The notes under the pieces were generated by a model. That model worked only from the letters and a program-made list of their open reading frames with translations. It was not told the origin of the DNA and did no database searches. Below are positions 1-10,978 of a stretch of DNA of 64,000 nucleotides, in pieces. Within the stretch, counting starts at the first letter, position 1, and each line of letters opens with the position of its first letter. A program made the position numbers and the translations under genes. The stretch is from Astropecten irregularis (lineage: Eukaryota; Echinodermata; Asteroidea; Paxillosida; Astropectinidae), in the NCBI GenBank assembly GCA_963971285.1, contig OZ020255.1, forward strand, positions 3,410,001 through 3,474,000, given 5' to 3'.

Positions 1-25
1 GAAGCCGCATACACTATCTCAGCTA

Positions 26-650
26 TTGGAGATTGCCAGAACACTGAAAATGTCTGAGAAACGGGCTGGTGACGTTGAATGCCCTACCACAGTACCAGTG
101 AAACCCACCAGACTGTTCACAAAAACTCAAGCTCAAAGAAACCAACTCGTGGAACTCAAAAGGGCAAATCTTCGCATAATGCACCGAGAACACAGAGCAG
201 CTCTAAGCCTAAAGTGTGTCGTAACTGTGGAGGTGAATAACTGCATAATCCTGAATGCCCAGCCAATGGGAAAGAGTGCAGTTCATGCGGTAAACTCAAC
301 CACTTCTCCTCTGTCTGCCGATCCAGCAAAGGCAAACAGCAGTCAAACTACAACAAGCACCAGACATTGAGAAATGTGGATGAGAACTGTTCCTCATCTG
401 ATAACGAATACATCTTCTCATTCGACACTACAAGTACTTCCAATATACAGTGTAAGCTTCGAACCACAATTCGCATTGAAGGCCACAACACGCCAGTCTT
501 CAGTGATTCTGGTTGCCCTCGTAACATCATCGATAAATCCACCTTCGACCAAATTTGCCTTCGCAAACCACTAAATCTGGCACAAACAAAGGTACGTCTC
601 TACCGATACGGTGCGGATAGGCCACTGCCTCTGTGTGGTACATTTTTAGT
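26..650 (+). pseudogene. Ty3/gypsy gag C-terminus, zinc knuckles and protease, decayed
   Basis: This is the nucleocapsid and aspartic-protease part of a gypsy retrotransposon. In the frame running through 205-645 there are two zinc-knuckle motifs. The first (217-258) is broken by a TAA at 238-240; the second reads CSSCGKLNHFSSVC, a clean CX2CX4HX4C. About 80 residues later the protease signature appears as FSDSG at 499-513, so the catalytic Asp-Ser-Gly triplet is kept. Homology stops near 645, and RT sequence of the same type resumes only at 3263, after an inserted or joined LINE. The internal stop and the missing start of RT make it a pseudogene. Family assignment rests on motif order, not a database search. 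Confidence 0.75.
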
Positions 651-1160
651 GGAAAATGTCTCTTTTCTTAAAAAAATACTCAGCTGTCCAGAGCAGCATA
701 CATGTATGCAGGGATTCCTTTTTGAACAATGCCAGCGATTCCTTGACTGATGATACAGAAACTGGATTGATTTTTTTGGCTAGCACCAGCGGGGAGCCCT
801 CCCCTACCAAGCAAAGAGATAGTGCGTCGCCTACAGACACTGGTTTCTGTGGCAGTGCCTCCGTGGAGCCCTCTACTACAATTAAACCAAGACGTGAAGT
901 GTTAGCTGAAAGTACCGGTACATTCTTGCTTCCACCTCCCAGGGCGAGAATATCAAGTGACCAGCAAGGATTCCCTATGTCTCAAGAAAACTTCCAAAGA
1001 ACAGTGATTCATATGCTGACAGAAACAATGAAGCAAACAAAGAAGTAGAAAAGGACAAGGGTCATCAAAGTCACGCGATATCAGTGCTGGTAGCGACGTT
1101 TCGTACCTACCTAAGTACTGCAATTGAACTGCACTGAGGCTCATTCAACCGTTATTAAGC
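651..1160. other. unassigned sequence between gypsy protease and LINE
   Basis: One open frame (656-1048, 130 codons, rich in Ser, Thr and Pro) is visible but matches nothing I recognise. It may be a low-complexity gag-like piece or non-coding filler. Confidence 0.3.
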
Positions 1161-3262
1161 ATGCAACGCTTTTCCACTGCCCCCAGAATACACGGCACCA
1201 TTATCATCAGAATGCGTTGGGTGTATTCAGCGTACCAACTCCATGGACTTTGTGACAAAACTGCAAGACTTCCACGGGACGTTTTCTCTACATTGTGTGA
1301 GCTTAATCTTTGCCGTAAACCACCGATTCATCGGCAACGTCGTCGAGATAACTACAAAACCATTGATGTCCCTGGCACAATCGCTGTTATCATGGGACGG
1401 GGACAGCGGCCATCTTTAAATGGCGGATTGACAAACGCATAACATTTTGCATCAAGGAACTACTCCAACTTAGCTCACTTTAGAAAGGAAACAAAACTAG
1501 ATCGCAATATTAATGTGAGAACCTATAAACACATACTCGATATGAAATAAAACGGATATTTTAGACATGTTTACCGAGAAAAATGTCAATGTTCTAGCCG
1601 TCACTGAAACATGGCTCAAAGAAAATGATAGTGTGACGCCGTCTGAACTCACATCGCAAGGACACAAATTTCTTCACAGCCCTAGATTAAATCAAACTGG
1701 TGGTGGCGTTGGCCTACTGTACAAACCTCAAGTTGACTTACGTGTATCTGCCAACAAGTTTGTTGCTTAATCCTTTGAACAAATGGAATGTGACATATTG
1801 TGTGAGAATTCATTGATCAATTTGTAAGTTCCCTATTGGCCACTTCCAGCATTGGGATTTTCTTCACAGAGTTCGGAAATCTCATAGAGACTATGGTCAC
1901 TTCACCAACATAATTTATTATTGTTGGAGATTTTAACATACATTACGATCATTTAGACTCTCGAGACACAGTAGCTTTCACAAATCTCCTTGGCTCATGT
2001 GACCTTCTACAACATGTCCAGAAAACTACTCACAACCGTGGACATACTAGATTTGGTTATTACGAGATCTACACTAGCTAGAGACATCATAACGACAGTC
2101 GATGTATTTGATTGCACCTTATCTGACCACTACATGGTATCTTGCATACTGGATGCTAACAGACCTACAAGTCAGCGTTCTACCCTAACGTTCCGCAAGA
2201 TCAAGGACATTGATCCATCTCGATTCGCATATGATATAACCACTTCATCACTGGTTGACATGTCCACACCTCAGAAGAATTTAGATGTTCTGACTGAGGC
2301 CTACAACAAATGAGTCTTCTCCTGGATAAACATGCTCCTTTAAAGACAAGTCATTTATTCCTAGTCCAAACACACCCTGGTACTCACATGTCATTCGTAT
2401 AGAGAAAGCTAAATGCAAGAAACTTGAACACAGATGGCACCGAACAAAACTTACAATGGACAGAGACTTACATGTATACAAACATCAACGTAACAAAGTC
2501 ATTGGCCTTCTGAAAAAAGCAAAATGCAACTACTACAGAAGCCTTGTTACTGGGTGTCAAGGCGATAGCAATCGCATATATTCAAGGTACTTGACAATCT
2601 TCCGAGATAGCTCTCCAGTTCAGTTTATTCTTTCAGAATAAGATAAATAACATTCGACTCAAGTGTGAGGAAGATCTCAACTCGGCTCTACAGAGTGATT
2701 GTGATCTTGATCCATTTCAACAGCAGGTTGCTGGTAATGATCTCACATTGACAACTGTTTCATATCTGCAAGTTAAGAAAATCGTCCGAGAAATGCCCCC
2801 AAAGTCATGTGAACTAGACACCGTTCCTTACTCAGCTTCTGAAATCTTGCCTGCCTGTGATTGCTCCAGTAATTACATCAATGGTAAATTCATCGATCAA
2901 ACATGGGGTGGTACCCCATGCCTTGAAGTCAGCATCAGTCACACCGATTTCTAAAGGAAGGAAGAACAACGGCGACTCGACAACAACTACAGACCGGTCA
3001 CTAACTTGCCTGTTTGTGCGAACATTCTTGAGAAAGTTGTTGCTCATAATGCTCAATAACTTTCACATCACCTGTCCCAGCATCAACTCAATGAACCTTT
3101 TTAATCTGCCTATCACTCTAACTCACATCCAGAACGACATTCTACTGACCATTGACCGTGGAAGAATTGCCATCTTAGTACTTTTGGACCTGAGTGCAGC
3201 TTTCGATGCACTGAACCACAACATCTTGCTCCACAGATTTAAATCTCATCTCTTTAGCCAGT
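1161..3262 (+). pseudogene. CR1/L2-like LINE, endonuclease and RT fragments, decayed
   Basis: This is an APE-type non-LTR retrotransposon remnant. From 1161 there is a basic stretch typical of the sequence before the endonuclease. At 1567-1770 the endonuclease N-terminus shows the VTETWLKEND motif and GGGVGLLYK. At 1990-2313 the endonuclease C-terminus shows LDLVITR and SDHY, the catalytic Asp-His pair. The RT follows in shifting frames: NNYRPVTNLPV near 2973-3005 and LLDLSAAFDALNHNILLHR at 3182-3240, the catalytic-Asp motif A of the CR1/L2/Jockey lineage. The downstream FADD-type motif is absent because the sequence switches to gypsy at about 3263. Multiple frameshifts and stops show long decay. 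It sits inside, or was joined to, the gypsy element on both sides. Confidence 0.75.
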
Positions 3263-4201
3263 GAAGTGTTCCAAAACACAATCCGGCAAACCATCGATGA
3301 CATACCCTGTGTGCTTAATGTCTCCGATGACAAGCTGATACATGCCCATTGCCCATGCTCCATTGACGAGCACAACAGTTAACAGTGAGAAGTGCCAGTT
3401 CGCTCAATCTCATGTGCACTTCTTTGGGCTTGTCTTCAGCGAACACAGTGTCTCTCCGGATCCCCGAAAAGTTGACGCGATCAAAAACGCGTGTGCCCCA
3501 CAAAGCCCTGCAGAAATCCGCAGCTTACTCGGTATGGCAAGCTACAGCTCATGCTTCATACCAAACCTCTCAACCATCAAGGAACCCCTTTAATAATAAT
3601 AATAATAATAACGGGCATTTATAAAGCGCCTTTCCAAGAAGATCAAAGCGCTGTACATTATTATTATCCCTGGTCATCGGGCCATAATTTACATTCCTGA
3701 AACCATCTCAACTCCCTGGGGAGCATAGATAGATACAAAGTTCGAGTTGAACTCGACACATGACACAGCTCTACAACAACTCAAAGACTCACTCACACGT
3801 GAAGTTGTCGGTGCCTACTTCGACCCAGCCAAAGACACGGAAGTATGGGTTGATGCCAGTCCTGTCGGTCTTGGCGCCATGTTAACACAAACGGACAAAC
3901 ATGGTGTAAGCAAAGTGGTCAGTTATGCCAGTTGCGCCCTAACACGCACGGAGCAAGCTATAGCCAAATTATGCGAGAAGCCCTTGGTATCATCTGGGGA
4001 ATACAGTGCTTCCACACGTATCTCTTCGGTCAGTCATTCACAGTTGTCCCTGACCACAAGCCGCTCTTGAGGTCAACCATGGGCAACCAGCGTCTGACAG
4101 GCCTTGCTCTGATGTCTATATATAGAGCAATAGATGTAGACATCGATGAAGTCGTCAATCGAATGGCACAGAAACATCGTAGATTGGACTTTTCACTTTA
4201 A
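3263..4201 (+). pseudogene. Ty3/gypsy RT C-terminus and RNase H, decayed
   Basis: From 3265 the frame reads VFQNTIRQTIDD and then LNVSDDKLIHA, a degraded form of the RT catalytic YxDD region with its first residue changed. At 3380-3590 the HFFGLVFSEHSVSPDP and RSLLGMASY motifs mark the end of RT (thumb/connection). A SINE-like repeat interrupts at about 3590. RNase H resumes at 3740 with VWVDASPVGLGAML (catalytic Asp) and continues in another frame with PDHKPLL near 4055. Strand and family match the protease fragment at 26-650, so both are probably one element. The first half of RT is missing. Confidence 0.75.
3590..3735. mobile_element. AAT-tailed SINE/MITE-like repeat, copy 1
   Basis: An (AAT)n run leads into GCATTTATAAAGCGCC, an AAGCGCTGTACA block, then ATTATTATCCCTGGTCATCG and CCTGAAACCATCTCAACTC. 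It interrupts the gypsy RT-RNase H reading frame, so it is an insertion. Related copies are at 20461-20535, 21990-22130 and 60143-60245. No clear target-site duplication was found. Confidence 0.6.
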
Positions 4202-6358
4202 TTGCCTCACTAGATTTATCAAGTAAAGTATACATTTGTTACAAATACAGTCGATCCCTTTATGAAAAAATATGGTCCTGAGTCTTGTTTCTCAGTCTTT
4301 GTTTTCCATTACTGATGGTAAAAGTTACCGGTACCTATCACAACAAGGTAATTTTTTAAGTCCAAAGACCTTGTTATAAAACAGGCATGAGATTTTTCAG
4401 ACCATTTTGAAACATGCACTAAACTAAAGTTCATATTGCCTGCATAATGATACCAACTTCTATTTCAGTCTCAAATAAGATTTGTTGAATCTCAGATAAT
4501 TTGTACAAAAACAATATGCAATTTGCTAACTGTTCAGTGTTCAATATTGACAATCTCATCTCTGTATAAAGATGTTTGACTGTAAATACTTTGTACGTTA
4601 TACTTCATCCATGCCATAACGCAGCGAGCATGCTTTCTCTGTTTTCATGGGCAAACTTGTATGTTGTTAGTGAGTAGTGCGCAGGTTTGTGCGCCTGCGT
4701 GAAACTTAGGCGTGACCTCGCTTCCTATTGGGCACTTTGGCATAACTTGCATGCATATGACACACATTTAGGCGACTTTTATAGCGACTGGGTGCAGTGA
4801 CAGCTGGAAGTTGGAGTTGTTGCTAGGCAGGGCTACGCGTATGCTTAGGCGTAAGCTATGGCATACTTTATTTGTCAAGATGCTACCATTGGGACTGGTA
4901 GGAATGTGGGTTTGGGGCTTGCTAGCCTTTATAGAACAAGAGTCGGGGGAAACTTAAATCACTACTTGGGGTAAGTGAAATGAATTTCCAAGTTGCTTAT
5001 TGTTAATTTAATGAGATCTTACTAACATTTTGAAAGGGATGCATTTCGTACATAGGACTGAATTGTCTCCGCACTTGCGCTAAAAATAGTACCGGATCTC
5101 GGATAAACATTGCAACCATGCACACGTGCTTGGGTGTGCGCGTGCATACAAAACGTGTGTGAGTCAATATTTTGTCTGACATCCGGGGATTTGGTGACGT
5201 CATTAGTGCGGAGCGCTATTAGGATTGTGTACTGGAAACCTCCAGGAGGTCTGATTAGATTTTGGTCTCCTGGTTTGGAGGCGCATTTAATTTCTTGGAT
5301 GCTGAGGCCTTATAGCCTAGGCCCAGGAGTTTGTGATAATCAATTGATCTATTGTATTTGTGAATTATTGTCGACGGCCACTGCTGTTGCAGCTGATTTT
5401 GGGGTGTTCCTGTATTTCTTGCCATTGTTGATGTTTACATGATACATGTACATGTATCTGTTTCTTTGTTTACTTTATTTTTGAGTCTGACTCTCTGCCC
5501 ATAGATTAGGATATATTCTCTTAAAACGGATATCATTTTCAGCCGCTCGAGTATAGCTTGTTATTTTCTATTGGTCAACTTAGCGATTATAGCTATATGT
5601 ATATCACCCGTACTGTCCGGATCGGCGTACGGAGGAAAAAAACAAAGAGTACATAAAGCTACATTACTTTTCGCCACAATCCTTACAAAATTGCATTTGT
5701 TTGACCATGGTTTGACATGGCTCCATTGCCCTAATGTGCCTTTTGACAATGGTGCCCTTACTAGTGGCCATACTAGTGTATGGTTACACATCTTCAAATG
5801 CCAGAGAAATACTATTCTAAAAGTTCTTGGTCGTATGTGCAGCATGTGACTTACGTTTTAAAAATTATGTCATCATGCTATTAAACCCTTTAAGATTTGA
5901 TTTCCAGCAGAATCAGTTAGGGGAGAAATTAAATTCCTCTAAAGAGTGTATTCGGTGTAATAATTGTCAAACGTGAACTATTGTGTTTTACTAAATCCCT
6001 ATTCCAGAAGGAAACACAAAAACTTGAAATAACGACCCAAACATTTAAGTTGCTGTTTAAATGAATGTAATGCATTTGGCTTACTGGATCTTGCAGCTGC
6101 ACTTGCACATCAACAGCGTCGCTTAGTCCCAACACAAATGATTTCCCATTAGAGTCAATCTGTGGATGACAGAAAAGAGTAGCTACATTATTACTAAGGA
6201 GAAATCTCAAGGAATATATGCACATCATATTAAATCAGGAAGTTACTCTACCAAGGACCTGTGAAAGCAAGCTTTATGGCAGCCAGCCATGCAACCGTAA
6301 TAAGCACGGCCAAACAAAAACAATAACGGCCTATATTTGGCGCCACAGCTTACACTTG
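4202..6358. other. non-coding unique sequence
   Basis: No recognisable gene or repeat. AT-rich to about 4610, then mixed. A palindromic CRE-type site TGACGTCA lies at 5195-5202. The open frames here are short and unlike any family I know. Confidence 0.5.
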
Positions 6359-6538
6359 GGCTGCGTTCGAGCGGTTACTCCCGGTAACAGTGTGATGCGC
6401 GCGCAATACTCTCCGGTGCAGAAGTATACTCCCCAACGATGGAGAGTATACTCTCGCTGACCCGAGTGTCGTACTCCGGCCGTTCGAGCGCTCAGGAGTA
6501 TACTCGTGTTAACACGAGTACCTCGCTCGAACGCAGCC
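6359..6538. mobile_element. 180-bp MITE, PIF/Harbinger-like
   Basis: Terminal inverted repeats GGCTGCGTTCGAGCG and CGCTCGAACGCAGCC bound a 180-bp, non-coding, self-complementary sequence with several GTATAC boxes. It is flanked by TTG at 6356-6358 and TTG at 6539-6541, a 3-bp duplication that fits a PIF/Harbinger-type element. A chance 3-bp match cannot be excluded. Confidence 0.65.
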
Positions 6539-6975
6539 TTGAAAGCGCAAGCATTATTTCGAGAACATGAAATCACTTTCGATGGTATGAAACATATTTG
6601 CTTCCATGTATTAAACTTCATTCTTAAACTAATTGCCATGTATAGAAAAAGACACCTACAAACTTTTGACAATTAGCCTACGGCCTTTTTACCTCCCACT
6701 AGAGTTTACCCAACTGTTTGTGACAGTCACATATTTTCCACCTAAATCGAACGTGAATAATGCTGCAACTAAGTTGGGATCGTCCAGAGTCTGGAAAGGA
6801 ATGCTCCAATAATCCTGTCATTTTATCTTGGGCGACTTTTATCTTTGGACAACTAGTGCAACCTGCATACAGAGCTGCCCTTTTTTCATCAATATGTTGA
6901 CATTTCTACAAGAGGTCATCGGACCCCGGGCAAATGCTCCGGCAACATTCCAAACGCATACAAGGCATGTGGAAG
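6539..6975. other. non-coding sequence
   Basis: Nothing recognisable between the MITE and the composite palindrome. Confidence 0.4.
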
Positions 6976-7541
6976 ACCTGCGGCCGATTTCACCAAACTC
7001 TTCTTATGTTAGGATCGATCTCAGGACGAGTCCTAGCCGTAAGATCGATCTTAGCTATAACGCGTCCTAGGATCGATTTCACCAAACGACCTTTCCAAAT
7101 ACAACGGCTGTACCACGTTTACTTGATTCAATTGGAGCGAGTGCATGCAACAGCCGTAGTTTTATACTTGTGGTATGCACCCGCAGCATGAATGAAATAC
7201 GTAAACTCAAGATGGCTGATCGGTTGTTGTTCCGGCGAAAAGCTTTCCTCTACAGAAATAACGTACTCACATGGGCGACGAGGTCAAATTCATATGCCAA
7301 TCTTGAAATAATCCCTGTCAAACAATAGACCTATATCCTCTACGTTTTCCTCGTCATTTTAAACTATCGAGTGAATTTCTAAAGTCACGGAATATTAACT
7401 CGCCTAGGCTAGGCCTACCTCCGGCTCCCCGCCCGCCGAGTCGCTACCACTCAGCAAGAAGCGTAAGCGCCATTGGCATTGTTGCTATTCAGTATTTAAT
7501 ATGTACGTGTTCGTGCAGATAAGACGACCCTCAGACGAGTT

Positions 7542-7776
7542 AAGCCCACCGCACACTATACGATCCGACATTCCGACTAGGACCCGACTGGTTTTTGGAA
7601 GGATCGCAAAGCATTCTGGGAGTCTTAACCGTGATTGTTCCCAGTCGCAGACCCACTCTGATGGCCAGTCGGCAAGATTCGACTGTCGAATCACGGTTAA
7701 GACTCCCAGAATGCTTTGCGATCCTTCCAAAAAACCAGTCGGGTCGTAGTCGGATCGTATAGTGTGCGGTGGGCTT
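7542..7776. mobile_element. 235-bp MITE with about 100-bp inverted arms
   Basis: The arms begin AAGCCCACCGCACACTATAC and match their reverse complement to about 100 bp, apart from a 12-bp indel near 7570. Each arm carries TCCCAGAATGCTTTGCG (7704-7720, and inverted at 7605-7621), which resembles the STAF/ZNF143 binding consensus. It is inserted in the left part of the larger palindrome at 6976. Flanks are GAGTT and CAAGTT, with no exact duplication. Confidence 0.7.
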
Positions 7777-7867
7777 CAAGTTAAGACGAGTTCAGCCGCG
7801 TTGCTTTGGAAGTTGAGATACATTGAACGCGTCTTAACTTTGGTGAAATCGATCCTAGGACGCGTCC

Positions 7868-8082
7868 TGTTGTGTACTTGATTGATGACTATGTGCGCAT
7901 TGCGCATACCGCACATTGTGTTATATACTTTTGGATTAGTTACTTGGTTACCGCCATTGAGATTGAGTGATTCATTAAAATACATGATGTAGCCAGTACT
8001 ACATGTTACCGTCTCTTTGTACTCTCATTTATGATGTCTATATCCATCAGAATAAACCTAAAATGTCAGCAGGGACGTAACA
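7868..8082 (+). repeat. 5' LTR of the gypsy element
   Basis: A 215-bp repeat starting TG and ending CA, matched by the split 3' LTR at 14178-14271 and 15600-15726. AATAAA at 8051-8056 could serve as the polyadenylation signal. Confidence 0.88.
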
Positions 8083-8100
8083 TTTTGGCGACGAGGTTAA
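8083..8100 (+). other. probable tRNA primer-binding region
   Basis: TTTTGGCGACGAGGTT directly follows the 5' LTR. TGGCGACGAGG-type sequence at this spot is common in gypsy elements. The primer tRNA was not identified. Confidence 0.5.
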
Positions 8101-9183
8101 ACTGGATAAATTGGAGTACCCTAGCCAACGGGACATCGGCGAGGAGCCGAGAGAGAGAGTGCAAATAAAAACTTTGTCGATGCCTGCACGAGACAGACAT
8201 CGCGTGGCATAGTATAATGCACACGCACGCACACGAGAGCACGTGTATTGCCATATTGCCCTACAACAGCCATGCACAGCAAAATGAACTGCACCACGCG
8301 CACACCGTACTTGCCGTGGCCATGTTCGTGAAAACTCGGTCAGCCGACCAGCTGGAGTTGACAATGTTGGATTGCCTAATGCCACTATTCAACTCGCAGA
8401 TGACTTCCCCGACATCCTGAAGTAAGCGTCGATTGATGTCCGCCCACATCAAACTGTTTTTGTTGCTATCAAATGCAACGGAAATCCCGATAAATTCCAA
8501 GCCCAGCCGAACTTTGACTACAGTCCACAGCCCTAGCCCCAAAACCTCACCAAGCCAAGCCAGCGAAATTCCAAATTCGAGCACGCTTGGACATTCCACA
8601 TCAAGCCGCCTTCACGGAAGCCCCGACGAATTCGCCTAAATCAGCGAAGGAAATTCCAGCCGCCCAATGGGAGAGCCAAAACAAGTACCCGCCGCCTAGC
8701 TAGCCGAACTAACCGCCGCTTCGGATAGCCATACAAGCCCAGCCATCTTGCAGATGCCGAGTTGAACTTGCCGGAGGGACCAGCACAGCCAATGAAATAG
8801 ACAATAGCCGGATTGCCATACAAGCACCGCCATCTTGCCGAGTTTAGACAGGCCGAAGGGATCAGCGCAGACAACGGAAAAGCCTATAGCCGACATCGTG
8901 TGCACAGTGAACTGATCGGACTGAACAAACAGAACTTGTGTACATTACGTACGTTGTATTCCTGTCCAGGTACGCACAGAACTTTTGATTTCGTGATTGT
9001 TCTTGAACTTTCGATAAGAAATAGAGACTGCCTGTATTTAACCCATCCATATATCATAAGACTATGAATTGTGGCCATAAATCAGTTACAATATATTGCC
9101 TTGCTATATATTTCATTGCATTGATTGATTGAGTATTGATATTTTTGTAACGTTAATTCATGTAGTGGTAACGTTAGCCTGCA
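8101..9183 (+). other. gypsy 5' leader with an imperfect tandem duplication
   Basis: Non-coding leader between primer site and gag. An imperfect tandem duplication of about 90 bp (around 8725-8812 and 8813-8900) shares the blocks GCCATACAAGC and GCCATCTTGC. Confidence 0.5.
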
Positions 9184-10424
9184 TTGATAATGGCAGCCAA
9201 AATGGCAGGAATTATTGGATCAGTACCCTCTTGGGATAGTACTTGTAAGTTTGAGGAATGGGTGGAAATCCTTGAAGCTTGGTTTGAGGCTAACAGTATT
9301 AGTGATAGTGGTAAAATGCGTGCCGTATTGTTGACAAGTATTGGAACCACAGGTTATCATACCCTCAGAGCATTGTTGCAGCCGGAAAAACCTACAGAGA
9401 AAACGTACCAAGAGTGTATTAATTCTTTGACAAAGCATAATTCACCCAAGCCAAGTGAAGTAGTGTTAAGACACCGTTTCTTTACTAGAAAGGAGCAAGA
9501 AGGTGAAACAATTGCACAGTTTGTAGCAGGATTACGTCAGCTTAGTGACGGTTGTAAGTTCACTGAGTTAAATAATATGCTACGTGACCGTTTGGTCGTA
9601 GGTTGTAGAGATAATGCAATCCAAAGAAAGCTACTTAGTGAAGCACAGCTTGCATTTGAGAAAAGTCTCAATATTGCCTCAGCCATGGAAATGGCCAACA
9701 GAGATGCAGCAGATTTAAAGCAAATCTCCAAAACTGTCAGTTCCCCTGGGAAAGTCAACAAGATGCATCAACATACGCCAAGATGCAGCAGCCAAGAAGG
9801 CACAATACCAAGTCTGTGTCCTCCAAGCAAACACAAGACAAGCCAAACAGAGACAAAGGAACATCAAGGTTCAGAGCTGAAGCCACCAGCCAGCCACGTG
9901 ACCAGAAATGCTGGCGCTGTGGTAGGCCACACTATGCCAGTGAATGCCCATACATCAAAGAGAAGTGCTACAAATGCGAGCAAATTGGCCACACAAAAAG
10001 CCAGTGTGACAAAATCAAAGTCTACAGAGAGAAGAGATACGGAAAGAAACCAAATGGCCAAAGAGCATGCCATTTGGATGATGATGACAACGGCTTCACG
10101 GAGGACTACGCAGCACTAAGCCAACTGAAAGGGGACGTTGTAAATAAGATATCATCAAAGCCCTACAGTGTCATCTTGCAGGTGAACAGTAAACACATAC
10201 CCATGGAAATTGACACAGGAAGCCCCTGGACTATACTTTCCGAAGAAACATTCGCACACATTGGAAAGTCATGTGACATCAGCCCAAGCAAAGCCGCCCT
10301 CAAGACCTACACCGGGACAAAAGTACCCATCGTTGGTGAGGCAGTAGTGGAAGTACAATATATGCAACACAACAGCAGCCCAAAACCTTGCCACTACTGG
10401 TCGTCAAAGAAGGGACCAGCCTAA
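9184..10424 (+). pseudogene. gypsy gag, zinc knuckles and protease (frameshifted)
   Basis: The first frame (9184 to about 9770) encodes a gag capsid-like, mostly helical region with VPSWDSTCKFEEWVEILEAW near the start and QFVAGLRQLSDGCKF later. It lacks the downstream motifs unless the frame changes near 9770-9790. The second frame then carries two nucleocapsid knuckles (CWRCGRPHYASEC and CYKCEQIGHTKSQC) and the protease active site EIDTGSPWTILS at about 10206-10241. I chose the ATG at 9190 or 9196 as likely start, since both lie just ahead of the conserved block. Gag would package the RNA and the protease would process the polyprotein. Whether the shift is a decayed indel or programmed cannot be told from one copy; decay is more likely. 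Confidence 0.75.
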
Positions 10425-10663
10425 TTGGCCGCCAGTGGATAGAGCAGCTTCCACTACCCCTAGCCGAAGTGTTGCCGTGCCATAGTGTGAAAGAAATCAC
10501 AAGTAGCCACGAAGTCTATTCGGAGCTGAACAAGATGCTCAATGCCCATCAGGAACTGTTCGCTGATGACAGCCTCCTTGGTTTGTTGAAGGGGTTCAAG
10601 GCCAAAGTGTATCCTGTACAGGAAGAGCCCCGATTCTTCAAAGCAGCACCAGTGCCCTATGCC
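10425..10663 (+). pseudogene. gypsy pol linker and start of RT
   Basis: Frame 10388-10663 encodes the protease-RT linker (LIGRQWIEQL) and the RT approach (FKAAPVPYA), then runs into the inserted MITE. About 50 residues of RT, including the segment that normally starts motif 1, are missing between this piece and 10979. Confidence 0.65.
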
Positions 10664-10951
10664 ACAATTTCACAATTTTTGCCTTTTTTTAGAGGATCAT
10701 ACAGTAGGATTGGCAGTTTGCAAACAATTTTAATTAGGCTTATCAGACACATTTAACTATCAGTGACATATGTAATCAATTTTATGTAATTTCATTGAAC
10801 AGTTGTAGAGAAAATGCACTTCTTGTTACCGTAACATCAAGTGGCATTTGGTGTCATTTGGTGTCATGTCTGATAAGCCTAATTAAAATTGTTTGCAAAC
10901 TGCCAATCCTACTTTATGATCATCTAAAAAAAGCAAAAACTGTGAAATTGT
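10664..10951. mobile_element. 288-bp MITE inserted in gypsy pol
   Basis: The left arm starts ACAATTTCACAATTTTTGCC and is matched by an inverted right arm ending GTGAAATTGT, with about 90-bp arms including GGATTGGCAGTTTGC and CTGATAAGCCTAATTAA. It breaks the RT frame. Flanks ATGCC and CATGTCC may be a degraded duplication. Confidence 0.75.
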
Positions 10952-10978
10952 CATGTCCGTTACGCTGGAATTGCCCTG

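Noticed and set aside
4980-5000. GGGGTAAGTG after a GC-balanced stretch at 4780-4975, possible host first exon or spliced-leader gene
   Set aside because: Only a donor-like sequence is present; no RNA fold, Sm site or tandem copies are visible.
7485-7779. Overlapping frames on both strands with shared peptide sequence
   Set aside because: They are produced by the inverted arms of the MITE at 7542-7776.
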